64,000 nt of DNA from Entomohabitans teleogrylli (lineage in GTDB: Bacteria > Pseudomonadota > Gammaproteobacteria > Enterobacterales > Enterobacteriaceae). The DNA is taken from assembly GCF_001484765.1 (NCBI RefSeq), contig NZ_LLXO01000007.1:247212-311211 (forward strand), given 5' to 3'. The notes below the pieces were generated by a model, which ran no database searches, was not told where the DNA came from, and was given only the letters and a program-made list of their open reading frames with translations. The position numbers were made by a program, and so were the translations under genes. The first letter of the stretch is position 1. The number at the start of each line of letters is the position of its first letter. Positions 17,759 to 25,951 of this stretch are shown piece by piece.

Positions 17759-18382
17759 TTACTGCGAACGATCGTCGAGGGCGAAAGTCGGCAGTTTCAG
17801 GTGCCAGCGAATCGCCGCCAGGCGAATACCCAGCGTCACGAGCATCCCCATCATGCTGGCCTGTTCCAGCGGAATATGAAAGACCCACCACGCAGTGACG
17901 TGAATCGCGCCGCCGACAATGCAGGCCGTGGCGTAAATTTCGGTACGCAGAATCATCGGTACTTCCCGGGCCAGTACATCGCGAATAATACCGCCGCCAA
18001 CGCCGGTGATGACCCCCATGCAGACCGCGACCAGCGGGCCGGTGCCAGCCAGAAAGGCTTTATTAACCCCGATGCCGACAAAGACCGCCAGCCCGACGGC
18101 ATCCAGTACCGGCAGGATCCACTTCGGCAGCCGCCGCGGCTGGCGTACCAGCACAATGGTCAGCAGGCACGTCACCATGGCCACCACCAGGTCTGTCGGA
18201 TCTTTCACCCAGAATACCGGACCGTTGGCCAGCGCCATGTCACGTATTGTACCGCCGCCGATGGCGGTAACGACGCCCAGCACCAGAACGCCGAACGGAT
18301 CCATCCGCAGCTTTCCCGCCAGCAACACGCCGGAAATGGCAAATACCGCAGTACCAAGAATATCCAGCCAGTAAACCAGCAT
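17759..18382 (-). CDS. yadS: TRIC-family (UPF0126) inner-membrane protein YadS
   Basis: The 207-residue protein is very hydrophobic, with about seven membrane segments arranged as two repeats. Each repeat contains a glycine-rich GGGTIRD / GGGIIRD motif (near residues 42-48 and 130-136). This is the signature of the bacterial trimeric intracellular cation-channel (TRIC) family; the transported ion or solute is not known from sequence. It starts 17 nt after the btuF stop and is probably the last gene of an mtn-btuF-yadS operon. Confidence 0.9.
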   Translation of the reverse strand: MLVYWLDILGTAVFAISGVLLAGKLRMDPFGVLVLGVVTAIGGGTIRDMALANGPVFWVKDPTDLVVAMVTCLLTIVLVRQPRRLPKWILPVLDAVGLAVFVGIGVNKAFLAGTGPLVAVCMGVITGVGGGIIRDVLAREVPMILRTEIYATACIVGGAIHVTAWWVFHIPLEQASMMGMLVTLGIRLAAIRWHLKLPTFALDDRSQ

Positions 18383-18399
18383 CAGTCCACCTCAACGGG

Positions 18400-19203
18400 C
18401 TAAGGGAGAGCCGCAAGGGATTCACACACCTGTTTTGCGGCGAGAATAATACGCGGGCTGGCGCGCTCAAACCAGTCGTCCTTGACCGCAATAACCGGAA
18501 TATCAAGCTGATTATGCCAGAAGTTTTTCACTGCAGGTATTTTACTCACGTCACCGGGGAGGATGATCGCCTGAGGTTTGCGACTTAACACTTGTTCGCG
18601 GCTTACCTGAGGCCAGGGTACCGTGCTGTCAGCGAAAATATTCTGGCCGCCGCACAGGGCCAGCACCTCGTTTTGCAGCGATGCCCCGTTGGAGGTGAAC
18701 ATCGGACTCTGACCAAACTGGAGAAAGACGCGCCGCGCTGGTTGGTGGGGGGCGCGGGCTTTCAGGGCGAGATATTGCCGCTCCAGTTGAGCGGCCGAAC
18801 GCTCCGCCTGCTGTGGATCCGGGCTCCAGGCCGCCAGTTGACGTATCGTGGCGATCACCTGCCCGATACTGTTCGGGTCCAGCCACAGGACCTGGATGCC
18901 CATGGCTTCCAACTGGCGAATCGGTCGTTCCGGATTGCCGCCGCGCCACGCCAGGATAACGTCAGGCTTCAGGGCGATAATGCGCTCCAGGTTCAGCCCC
19001 TGCCAGTTCGCTACCTGCTCAATCTGCTGCGCCTGTGGTGGGTAGTCGGAACGGCTACTGACCGCTATCGGAGTAATTCCGGCGGCGAACGCCAGTTCAG
19101 TATTGCCGGGAGAGAGGCTGATGACCCGCGGCGCGGCGCACAGCCAGGCCGGGATCAGGAGTAGCAGCGCGCAAAGCGCGCGCTGTAACAGGTTACGCGC
19201 CAT
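18400..19203 (-). CDS. btuF: Vitamin B12 periplasmic binding protein BtuF
   Basis: BtuF captures cobalamin in the periplasm and docks to the BtuCD ABC importer, whose genes are elsewhere. The 267-residue precursor has a signal peptide ending CAA near residue 24, then [18 protein letters not shown] and the long helix linking two lobes, as in the TroA-like class. The conserved WFERASPRI region near the C-terminus is present. Its start overlaps the mtn stop by 11 nt. Pairing with mtn is conserved in enteric bacteria and may link B12 use (MetH) to the methionine/SAM recycling that MtnN serves. Confidence 0.96.
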   Translation of the reverse strand: MARNLLQRALCALLLLIPAWLCAAPRVISLSPGNTELAFAAGITPIAVSSRSDYPPQAQQIEQVANWQGLNLERIIALKPDVILAWRGGNPERPIRQLEAMGIQVLWLDPNSIGQVIATIRQLAAWSPDPQQAERSAAQLERQYLALKARAPHQPARRVFLQFGQSPMFTSNGASLQNEVLALCGGQNIFADSTVPWPQVSREQVLSRKPQAIILPGDVSKIPAVKNFWHNQLDIPVIAVKDDWFERASPRIILAAKQVCESLAALP

Positions 19204-19894
19204 GGGCCAGTTTCTGTACCAGCGCTTCCACCATCAGGGTGGACTGTTTCGCCGCTACGGCGAGAAATTCATCGAAGCTGATGTGAGATTGCTGGTCGGC
19301 GACATCGGAAATCGCCCGCACTACCACAAACGGCACCGCAAAGTTGTGGCAGACGTGGCCAACGGCGGTCGCTTCCATCTCAACGGCAATCGCATCCGGG
19401 AAATTGTGGCGAATTTTTTCCAGGCCGACAGCGCCATTGATAAAAGCGTCGCCGCTAACCACCAGACCGCGCACCGCGTGGAGGTTCAACTGGGTGATGC
19501 ACTCCTGGGCTGCGGCGATCAGTTTTTCATCGGCGGCGAAACCCGCCGGGCAGCCTGGCAACTGGCCGTACTCATAGCCGAAGGCGGTAACGTCGGCATC
19601 GTGGTAGCGCACTTCGCTGGATACCACGATATCGCCGACTTTTAGCGATGGCGCCAGACCGCCAGCCGAGCCGGTATTGATGATAACATCAGGCTTACAG
19701 TGCTCCAGCAGCAGCGTGGCGCCCATGGCGGCGGCGACTTTGCCAATGCCGGATTTAAGCAGGGCTATTTCTACGCCGTTTAATGTCCCGGTATAGATTT
19801 CACACCCGGCGATTGTGAGGGTTTGACGGTTGGCGATTTTGTCACGCAGTAGCGTCACTTCTTCTTCCATTGCACCAATAATGCCTGCTTTCAT
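19193..19894 (-). CDS. mtn: 5'-methylthioadenosine/S-adenosylhomocysteine nucleosidase
   Basis: MtnN (Pfs) cleaves the adenine from methylthioadenosine, S-adenosylhomocysteine and 5'-deoxyadenosine. It thereby relieves product inhibition of SAM enzymes and makes the AI-2 precursor. The 233 residues contain the catalytic acid Glu12 in IIGAMEEEV and the AISDVAD block bearing the catalytic Asp near residue 198. It is the first gene of the probable mtn-btuF-yadS operon and is divergent from dgt. A palindromic repeat lies in the gap. Confidence 0.97.
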   Translation of the reverse strand: MKAGIIGAMEEEVTLLRDKIANRQTLTIAGCEIYTGTLNGVEIALLKSGIGKVAAAMGATLLLEHCKPDVIINTGSAGGLAPSLKVGDIVVSSEVRYHDADVTAFGYEYGQLPGCPAGFAADEKLIAAAQECITQLNLHAVRGLVVSGDAFINGAVGLEKIRHNFPDAIAVEMEATAVGHVCHNFAVPFVVVRAISDVADQQSHISFDEFLAVAAKQSTLMVEALVQKLAHGA

Positions 19895-19953
19895 AACCAG
19901 TTACTCGCTATTGTGTTAAGACGATATTCAGTTTCCCGGGCCGATCCCCGTCA

Positions 19954-20040
19954 TACTTCAGGTTGCAGGTATCCCGCCAGGCTACCGTGTTTTTGCGTGG
20001 TTTCACGAACATCAGGCGCCTGGTCCTGCAACTCGAATTA
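19954..20040. repeat. Palindromic intergenic repeat, mtn-dgt gap
   Basis: Imperfect terminal inverted repeats of 16 nt (19954-19969, TACTTCAGGTTGCAGG; 20025-20040, CCTGCAACTCGAATTA) pair at 13 of 16 positions and bound an 87-nt element. The same kind of ends (TTCGAGTTGC...CTCGAAGTA) occur in the rpsB-tsf gap at 30685-30791. Elements ending in TACTTCAAGTTGCA-like sequence are common between enterobacterial genes. No coding potential is visible. Confidence 0.7.
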
Positions 20041-20111
20041 TTTTCGGTATAGTTTATCATGCACAAAGGCCGGGAAATAATTCGCGTGCATTCACCCGCA
20101 CAGGAGTGCCC

Positions 20112-21626
20112 ATGAGTGATATTGATTTTCGCAGGAAAATAAACTGGCACCGTCGCTTTCGCTCTCCGGAAGGAGAGAAAAACGAACATGAAATTCTGCG
20201 CATTTTTGAAAGCGATCGCGGGCGAATCGTTAATTCCCCGGCTATCCGGCGCCTGCAGCAGAAAACGCAGGTGTTTCCGCTGGAGCGCAACGCCGCGGTG
20301 CGTACCCGGTTGACCCACTCTCTGGAAGTGCAGCAGGTGGGGCGTTATATCGCCAGAGAAGTACTGACCCGACTGAAAGAGCAGGCGCTGCTGGAAGAGT
20401 ACGGCCTGCTGGAGCTCACAGGTCCGTTTGAAAGCATTGTCGAGATGGCCTGCCTGATGCACGACATTGGCAATCCGCCGTTTGGTCATTTCGGCGAATC
20501 AGCGATCAATGACTGGTTCCGCCAGCGTCTGTTTCCCTCCGACGCCGGCTCCCAGCCGCGCAGCGACGATCGCTGCGTGATCGAGGCGCTGCGTCTGCGG
20601 GAAGGGGAGGATGAGCTCAATTGTCTGCGCCGCGATGTGCGCCAGGATTTGTGCCACTTTGAAGGCAATGCTCAGGGGGTGCGTCTGGTGCATACCCTGC
20701 TGCGCATGAACCTGACCTGGGCGCAGGTGGGCTGTATCCTGAAATACACCCGTCCGGCGTGGCTGGTCGGCGATCCTCCACAGCAATATTGCTATCTGAT
20801 GAAAAAGCCCGGTTTCTATCTTTCCGAAGCGCAATATATTGCGCGTTTACGTCAGGAGCTGGCGCTGGGGGAATATTGTCGTTTCCCGCTCACCTGGATT
20901 ATGGAGGCGGCGGACGATATCTCTTATTGCGTCGCCGATCTCGAAGATGCGGTGGAAAAAAATATCTTTAGCGTGGAGCGGTTGTATCAGCACCTTTATC
21001 AGGCGTGGGGAGAACACCGGGCCGGGGATTTATTCAGCGTGGTGGTGAATAATGCCTGGGAAAAGTCGCGCGCTAATCCGATGCAGCATACTGCCGAAGA
21101 TCAATTCTTCATGTATTTACGGGTCAACACCCTCAATAAGCTGGTGCCCTACGCGGCTCAGCGCTTTATCGATAATATCGCCGATATTTTTCCCGGCTCA
21201 TATAATCATGCGCTGCTCGAAGACGACAGTTCTTACAGCCGTTTACTGGATATTTATAAGCAAGTTGCTATAAATCATGTTTTTAGCCACCCGGAAGTGG
21301 AACAACTGGAACTACAGGGATATCGGGTGATTGGCGGTCTGCTGGATATTTACAGCCCGCTATTGCTGATGCCGCTGGCGGATTTTCGGCAACTGGTGGA
21401 GGAGGGGCGTATTCGACGCTACCCTATTGAAACCCGCCTGTATCATAAACTGTCTGGTAAACACTGCCTGGCGTATATAGAAGCCGTAGGGCGCCTGGAT
21501 GAGCAGGCGGTAGACTTTGCGATTCACGAATTTTATTATCGCTGCCGGCTGATTCAGGACTATATCAGCGGGATGACCGATCTCTATGCCTGGGACGAGT
21601 ACCGGCGTCTGATGGCGGTGGAATAA
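20112..21626 (+). CDS. dgt: dGTP triphosphohydrolase Dgt
   Basis: Dgt hydrolyses dGTP to deoxyguanosine and tripolyphosphate, and is best known as a mutator-suppressing nucleotide-pool enzyme in enterics. The 504-residue product has the HD-domain residues in [12 protein letters not shown] and [11 protein letters not shown], as well as a later [14 protein letters not shown] block. I chose ATG at 20112 ([12 protein letters not shown]), 5 nt after GGAG. A GTG six bases upstream lies inside that ribosome-binding site and was rejected. It ends about 140 nt before degP. Confidence 0.95.
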   Translation: MSDIDFRRKINWHRRFRSPEGEKNEHEILRIFESDRGRIVNSPAIRRLQQKTQVFPLERNAAVRTRLTHSLEVQQVGRYIAREVLTRLKEQALLEEYGLLELTGPFESIVEMACLMHDIGNPPFGHFGESAINDWFRQRLFPSDAGSQPRSDDRCVIEALRLREGEDELNCLRRDVRQDLCHFEGNAQGVRLVHTLLRMNLTWAQVGCILKYTRPAWLVGDPPQQYCYLMKKPGFYLSEAQYIARLRQELALGEYCRFPLTWIMEAADDISYCVADLEDAVEKNIFSVERLYQHLYQAWGEHRAGDLFSVVVNNAWEKSRANPMQHTAEDQFFMYLRVNTLNKLVPYAAQRFIDNIADIFPGSYNHALLEDDSSYSRLLDIYKQVAINHVFSHPEVEQLELQGYRVIGGLLDIYSPLLLMPLADFRQLVEEGRIRRYPIETRLYHKLSGKHCLAYIEAVGRLDEQAVDFAIHEFYYRCRLIQDYISGMTDLYAWDEYRRLMAVE

Positions 21627-21648
21627 TCTTAAAAGGAGTTTTGTAAAG

Positions 21649-21705
21649 ATGGACAATAAATTTTTACTTTTTCCAGAAACTAATTGGCGGAACTTCGCGC
21701 TATAA
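21649..21705 (+). CDS. Possible 18-codon ORF upstream of degP
   Basis: A short frame starts at ATG 21649, 10 nt after AAGGAG (21633-21638), and encodes MDNKFLLFPETNWRNFAL before TAA. Its last third overlaps the sigma-E -35 box of degP, so it would be carried only on read-through transcripts from dgt, not on the sigma-E transcript. No homologue is known to me. It may be chance, but the spacing from a strong Shine-Dalgarno sequence is notable. Confidence 0.25.
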   Translation: MDNKFLLFPETNWRNFAL

Positions 21706-21716
21706 ATCCACTCTGA
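21689..21716 (+). promoter_or_regulatory. Sigma-E promoter of degP
   Basis: GGAACTT (21689-21695) and TCTGA (21712-21716), 16 nt apart, match the E. coli sigma-E consensus and the known degP promoter almost exactly. It places degP in the envelope-stress regulon together with rseP and bamA in this window. Confidence 0.9.
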
Positions 21717-21769
21717 TAGGTCACCTACACAGCATTTTTTAGTAATACCTGTAAATTGAGATTGAACAG

Positions 21770-23194
21770 ATGAAAAAAACCACGTTAGCAATGAGTGCGC
21801 TTGCTCTGAGTCTGGGGCTGGCGTTGAGTCCGATGTCCGCCATTGCCGCGGAAACTGCTTCTGCATCCACATCCCAGCAGATGCCCAGTCTGGCGCCGAT
21901 GCTGGAAAAAGTAATGCCATCAGTGGTTAGTATTAACGTTGAAGGGAGCACAACGGTTAATAGCAACGCGCGTATGCCGCGCAACTTCCAGCAGTTTTTT
22001 GGCGACGATTCACCGTTCTGCCAGGACGGTTCGCCATTCCAGAGCTCTCCCTTCTGTCAGGGCGGCCCTGGCGGTAACCAGCAGCAGAAATTCACCGCGC
22101 TGGGTTCCGGCGTGATTATTGATGCCGCCAAAGGTTACGCAGTGACTAATAATCACGTGGTGGATAACGCCACCGTCATTAAAGTTCAGTTGAGCGATGG
22201 CCGCCGTTTTGATGCCAAAGTGGTGGGTAAAGATCCGCGCTCCGATATCGCACTGATTCAGATTCAGGATCCGAAAAACCTGACGGCGATTAAGATTGCC
22301 GATTCCGATGCTCTGCGGGTGGGTGATTATACCGTGGCGATTGGCAACCCGTTTGGCCTGGGGGAAACGGTAACGTCCGGGATCGTCTCCGCGCTGGGCC
22401 GCAGCGGCCTTAACGCGCAGAACTATGAAAACTTTATCCAGACCGACGCGGCGATTAACCGCGGTAACTCCGGCGGTGCGCTGGTGAACCTTAACGGCGA
22501 GCTGATCGGTATTAATACGGCGATTCTCGCACCGGACGGCGGCAACATTGGTATCGGCTTTGCGATTCCGAGCAATATGGTTAAGAACCTGACCTCTCAG
22601 ATGGTGGAGTTCGGCCAGGTACGCCGCGGCGAACTGGGGATCATGGGGACCGAGCTGAACTCTGAACTGGCTAAGGCCATGAAAGTGGACGCACAGCGCG
22701 GCGCCTTCGTCAGCCAGGTAATGCCGAATTCCTCCGCGGCGAAAGCCGGGATCAAGGCAGGCGATGTCATCGTTTCGATGAACAACAAGCCGATTAACAG
22801 CTTTGCCGCGCTGCGCGCTGAAGTCGGTTCTATGCCGGTGGGCAGCAAACTAACGCTGGGCCTGCTGCGCGACGGCAAACAGGTGTCTGTGAACCTGGAA
22901 CTGCAACAGAGCAGCCAGAACCAGGTGGAATCGTCATCGATCTTCAACGGGATTGAAGGCGCGGAGATGAGTAACCGCAGCGGTAAAGATGAGAAGGGCG
23001 TGCTGGTCAACAGTGTGAAAGCCAACTCTCCGGCGGCGCGTATCGGTCTGAAGAAAGGCGATATCATCATTGGCGCGAATCAGCAGCCGGTAAACAACAT
23101 TGCCGAACTGCGTAAGATCCTCGACAGCAAACCGTCTGTGCTGGCGTTGAACATTCAGCGCGGCGACAGTTCTATCTACCTGCTGATGCAGTAA
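21770..23194 (+). CDS. degP: Periplasmic serine protease/chaperone DegP
   Basis: DegP degrades or holds misfolded envelope proteins in the periplasm. The 474-residue precursor has a signal peptide ending AIAA near residue 27, and a trypsin-like domain with the triad His129 (TNNHVVDN), Asp159 (RSDIAL) and Ser234 (RGNSGGAL). The long LA loop carries two cysteines (FCQDG, FCQGG). Two PDZ domains follow (about 260-350 and 370-470). It is transcribed from a sigma-E promoter 54 nt upstream and ends at a strong terminator. Confidence 0.98.
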   Translation: MKKTTLAMSALALSLGLALSPMSAIAAETASASTSQQMPSLAPMLEKVMPSVVSINVEGSTTVNSNARMPRNFQQFFGDDSPFCQDGSPFQSSPFCQGGPGGNQQQKFTALGSGVIIDAAKGYAVTNNHVVDNATVIKVQLSDGRRFDAKVVGKDPRSDIALIQIQDPKNLTAIKIADSDALRVGDYTVAIGNPFGLGETVTSGIVSALGRSGLNAQNYENFIQTDAAINRGNSGGALVNLNGELIGINTAILAPDGGNIGIGFAIPSNMVKNLTSQMVEFGQVRRGELGIMGTELNSELAKAMKVDAQRGAFVSQVMPNSSAAKAGIKAGDVIVSMNNKPINSFAALRAEVGSMPVGSKLTLGLLRDGKQVSVNLELQQSSQNQVESSSIFNGIEGAEMSNRSGKDEKGVLVNSVKANSPAARIGLKKGDIIIGANQQPVNNIAELRKILDSKPSVLALNIQRGDSSIYLLMQ

Positions 23195-23215
23195 TTTGTC
23201 ACTCTACCTGTCTGA

Positions 23216-23239
23216 GGGCCGCTTATGCGGCCCTTTTTT
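23216..23239 (+). terminator. Intrinsic terminator, degP
   Basis: GGGCCGC (23216-23222) and GCGGCCC (23227-23233) form a 7-bp stem with loop TTAT, followed by six Ts, 21 nt after the degP stop. Confidence 0.95.
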
Positions 23240-23350
23240 GTGACCTTCTCCACACTCCGGCTCTCTGCCTGGCGACTCTGTGCAAATGCACAATGTTAAC
23301 CCTTTTGACGTGCTCTATGCTGGGTCATTGGCAGGACCAGGAGGGGTGAT

Positions 23351-24508
23351 ATGGCTGGCTGGCATCTGGATACTAAGATGGCGCAGGATATCGTGGCGCG
23401 TACTATGCGTATCATCGATACCAATATTAACGTAATGGATGCCCGTGGCCGTATTATTGGCAGTGGCGATCAGGAGCGCATTGGGGAATTGCACGAAGGC
23501 GCGCTGCTGGTGCTGTCCCAGGGGCGGGTGGTGGATATCGATAATGCCGTTGCCCGACATCTCCACGGTGTGCGTGAGGGGATCAACCTGCCGCTGCGCC
23601 TGGAAGGGGAGATAGTCGGCGTGATCGGGCTGACCGGCGAGCCGGAGTCGCTGCGCAAATACGGTGAACTGGTCTGCATGACTGCTGAAATGATGCTTGA
23701 GCAGTCCCGGCTGATGCATCTGCTGGCTCAGGACAGCCGGCTGCGCGAAGAGCTGGTGATGAACCTGATTCAGGCCGAGGAGCACACGCCTGCGCTGATG
23801 GAGTGGGCGCAGCGGCTGGGGATCGATCTTAATCAGCCGCGGGTGGCCGCGGTGGTTGAAGTGGATAGCGGGCAACTGGGTGTTGACAGCGCCATGTCTG
23901 AGCTACAGCAATTGCAGAGCGCCCTGACAACGCCGGAGCGCAATAACCTGGTGGCGATTGTTTCACTGACTGAAATGGTGGTACTGAAACCGGCTCTCAA
24001 CTCGTTCGGGCGCTGGGATGCCGACGATCACCGGCGTCGGGTTGAGCAACTGATCAACCGTATGAAAGAAAACGGTCAGTTGCGCTTTCGGGTCGCGCTG
24101 GGCAATTACTTTACCGGCCCGGGCAGTATCGCCCGCTCTTACCGTACCGCCCGTACCACGATGCTGGTAGGAAAACAGCGTATGCCGGACAGCCGCAGCT
24201 ATTTTTATCAGGATCTGATGTTGCCGGTGCTGCTTGATAGCCTGCGGGGCGGCTGGCAGGCCAATGAACTGGCGCGCCCGCTTTCGCGGTTGAAGTCTAT
24301 GGATAATAACGGTCTGTTGCGGCGCACGCTGACCGCCTGGTTCCGCCATAACGTACAGCCTCTGGCAACGTCGAAAGCGCTGTTTATCCATCGTAATACC
24401 CTGGAATACCGTCTTAACCGTATCTCGGAACTGACCGGATTGGATCTGGGTAGTTTTGACGATCGGTTACTGCTGTATATTGCGCTACAGCTGGATGAAC
24501 AACCTTAA
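23351..24508 (+). CDS. cdaR: Sugar-diacid-responsive transcriptional activator CdaR
   Basis: CdaR activates genes for D-glucarate, D-galactarate and D-glycerate use, none of which are in this window. The 385-residue product has an N-terminal sugar-diacid recognition domain (about residues 1-135, starting AGWHLDTKMAQDIVARTM), a GGDEF-like middle region, and a C-terminal PucR-type helix-turn-helix (ATSKALFIHRNTLEYRLNRI, about 340-360). The start follows AGGAGGGG. It stands alone after degP and is convergent with yaeH. Confidence 0.96.
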   Translation: MAGWHLDTKMAQDIVARTMRIIDTNINVMDARGRIIGSGDQERIGELHEGALLVLSQGRVVDIDNAVARHLHGVREGINLPLRLEGEIVGVIGLTGEPESLRKYGELVCMTAEMMLEQSRLMHLLAQDSRLREELVMNLIQAEEHTPALMEWAQRLGIDLNQPRVAAVVEVDSGQLGVDSAMSELQQLQSALTTPERNNLVAIVSLTEMVVLKPALNSFGRWDADDHRRRVEQLINRMKENGQLRFRVALGNYFTGPGSIARSYRTARTTMLVGKQRMPDSRSYFYQDLMLPVLLDSLRGGWQANELARPLSRLKSMDNNGLLRRTLTAWFRHNVQPLATSKALFIHRNTLEYRLNRISELTGLDLGSFDDRLLLYIALQLDEQP

Positions 24509-24536
24509 CAGCCATGGGGAATCACCCGGCTGAGCC

Positions 24537-24562
24537 GGCCAGAACGTCTGTTCTGGCCTTTA
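24537..24562. terminator. Terminator between cdaR and yaeH
   Basis: Perfect arms GGCCAGAAC (24537-24545) and GTTCTGGCC (24550-24558), loop GTCT, sit between the converging ends of cdaR and yaeH, with a short T-run on the plus side. Confidence 0.8.
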
Positions 24563-24582
24563 CCCGGGTATTGCTGGCGGGA

Positions 24583-24969
24583 TTATTTGCGGGTCAGCTT
24601 TTCCAGGTCAGCTTCAATCTCGGCGATTTTATTCGCCACCACGCTTTCCAGATGGTGCAGATCGTCGAGGATTTTACGCTTCAGATCCACTTCGCTGCGA
24701 TCGCGCTGGCAGATCTGATCCAGCTCGTCGATCACGTAGCGCAGGTTGGGGCTGATCTCCTGCACTTCCCGGTACCCCTGACCGGCGCCGTCGGCGACCA
24801 CGGTTTTGCGCTGGCGCGGATACTTAAATTTCACGCTCTTGGCAAAGAACTCGCCTTTATCCTTGCGAAAATAGATCTTGAGAATATCGTTATTGGCTTC
24901 CTGGCGGAGGCTGTAACGATCGATATCGTCGGGATTGGTAATGCCCAGACTCTTGAGATTATCGTACAT
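24583..24969 (-). CDS. yaeH: UPF0325 family protein YaeH
   Basis: The 128-residue protein is nearly identical to E. coli YaeH ([13 protein letters not shown]...). It belongs to a family of unknown function restricted to gammaproteobacteria. It is charged, with a C-terminal helical part rich in Asp/Glu/Lys that looks like a coiled coil (about residues 78-128), and has no signal or membrane segment. A 62-residue upstream in-frame extension was rejected because it runs through the dapD terminator. It lies 115 nt downstream of dapD. Confidence 0.93.
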   Translation of the reverse strand: MYDNLKSLGITNPDDIDRYSLRQEANNDILKIYFRKDKGEFFAKSVKFKYPRQRKTVVADGAGQGYREVQEISPNLRYVIDELDQICQRDRSEVDLKRKILDDLHHLESVVANKIAEIEADLEKLTRK

Positions 24970-25042
24970 AGCAGTGTCCTTGAGTGGTTCAATAACCCTT
25001 AGATAATTAACGGAATACGCCGTTTTCGCCAGTGCCGGATAG

Positions 25043-25067
25043 AAAAAAGGCGGGGGATCCCCGCCTT
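25043..25067 (-). terminator. Intrinsic terminator, dapD
   Basis: On the minus strand, AAGGCGGGG (25067-25059) pairs with CCCCGCCTT (25055-25047) around a 3-nt loop and runs into six Ts. It ends dapD transcription before yaeH. Confidence 0.9.
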
Positions 25068-25084
25068 GATATGCCGCGCTACGC

Positions 25085-25909
25085 TTAGTCGATAGTGCGC
25101 AGCAGCTCGTTAATGCCCACTTTACCGCGGGTTTTGGCATCCACTTTTTTGACAATCACCGCGCAGTACAGGCTGTACTTGCCGTCTTTGGACGGCAGGT
25201 TGCCGGAGACCACCACGGAGCCCGCCGGTACGCGGCCATAGTGAACTTCACCGGTTTCGCGATCGTAAATTTTGGTGCTCTGACCAATATATACGCCCAT
25301 AGAGATAACGGCGCCTTCTTCGACGATCACTCCTTCAACGATCTCAGAGCGAGCGCCGATAAAGCAGTTATCTTCGATAATTGTCGGGTTAGCCTGCAGC
25401 GGCTCCAGTACGCCGCCAATACCGACGCCGCCGGACAGATGGACATTTTTACCGATTTGCGCGCAGGACCCCACTGTCGCCCAGGTATCCACCATGGTGC
25501 CTTCATCGACATAGGCGCCGATGTTGACATAAGAAGGCATCAGTACGGTATTGCGGGCGATAAACGCGCCCTGACGTACCGCTGCCGGCGGAACTACGCG
25601 GAAACCCTCTTTCTGAAAGCGCGCTTCATCGTAATTAGCGAATTTCATCGGCACTTTATCAAAGTAGCGGCTTTCCGCGCCGTCCATCACCTGGTTGTCA
25701 TTAATGCGGAAGGAGAGCAATACCGCTTTTTTCAGCCACTGATGGGTTACCCACTGGCCGTCAATTTTTTCAGCAACGCGCAGCGCGCCGCCGTCGAGCA
25801 GGGCGATAACCTGATTGACTGCTTCACGGGTAGCAGTATCAACGCTGGAAGGGGTAATCTCGGCACGGCGCTCGAAAGCGGTTTCAATAATGTTTTGTAG
25901 CTGCTGCAT
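25085..25909 (-). CDS. dapD: Tetrahydrodipicolinate N-succinyltransferase
   Basis: DapD succinylates tetrahydrodipicolinate in the lysine/meso-diaminopimelate pathway, feeding peptidoglycan. The 274 residues match E. coli length. The middle and C-terminal parts form a left-handed beta-helix of hexapeptide repeats ([18 protein letters not shown]..., [35 protein letters not shown]). It begins 42 nt after the glnD stop on the same strand, as in E. coli. Confidence 0.98.
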   Translation of the reverse strand: MQQLQNIIETAFERRAEITPSSVDTATREAVNQVIALLDGGALRVAEKIDGQWVTHQWLKKAVLLSFRINDNQVMDGAESRYFDKVPMKFANYDEARFQKEGFRVVPPAAVRQGAFIARNTVLMPSYVNIGAYVDEGTMVDTWATVGSCAQIGKNVHLSGGVGIGGVLEPLQANPTIIEDNCFIGARSEIVEGVIVEEGAVISMGVYIGQSTKIYDRETGEVHYGRVPAGSVVVSGNLPSKDGKYSLYCAVIVKKVDAKTRGKVGINELLRTID

Positions 25910-25951
25910 TGTTAGCTCTTTCCTGGTTCACTCTGTTAATAAAAAAATCCG

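Noticed and set aside
21641..21665. CpxR-like box GTAAA...AATAA before degP
   Set aside because: The second half does not match GTAAA and the spacing is off; too weak to claim, although E. coli degP is Cpx-controlled.
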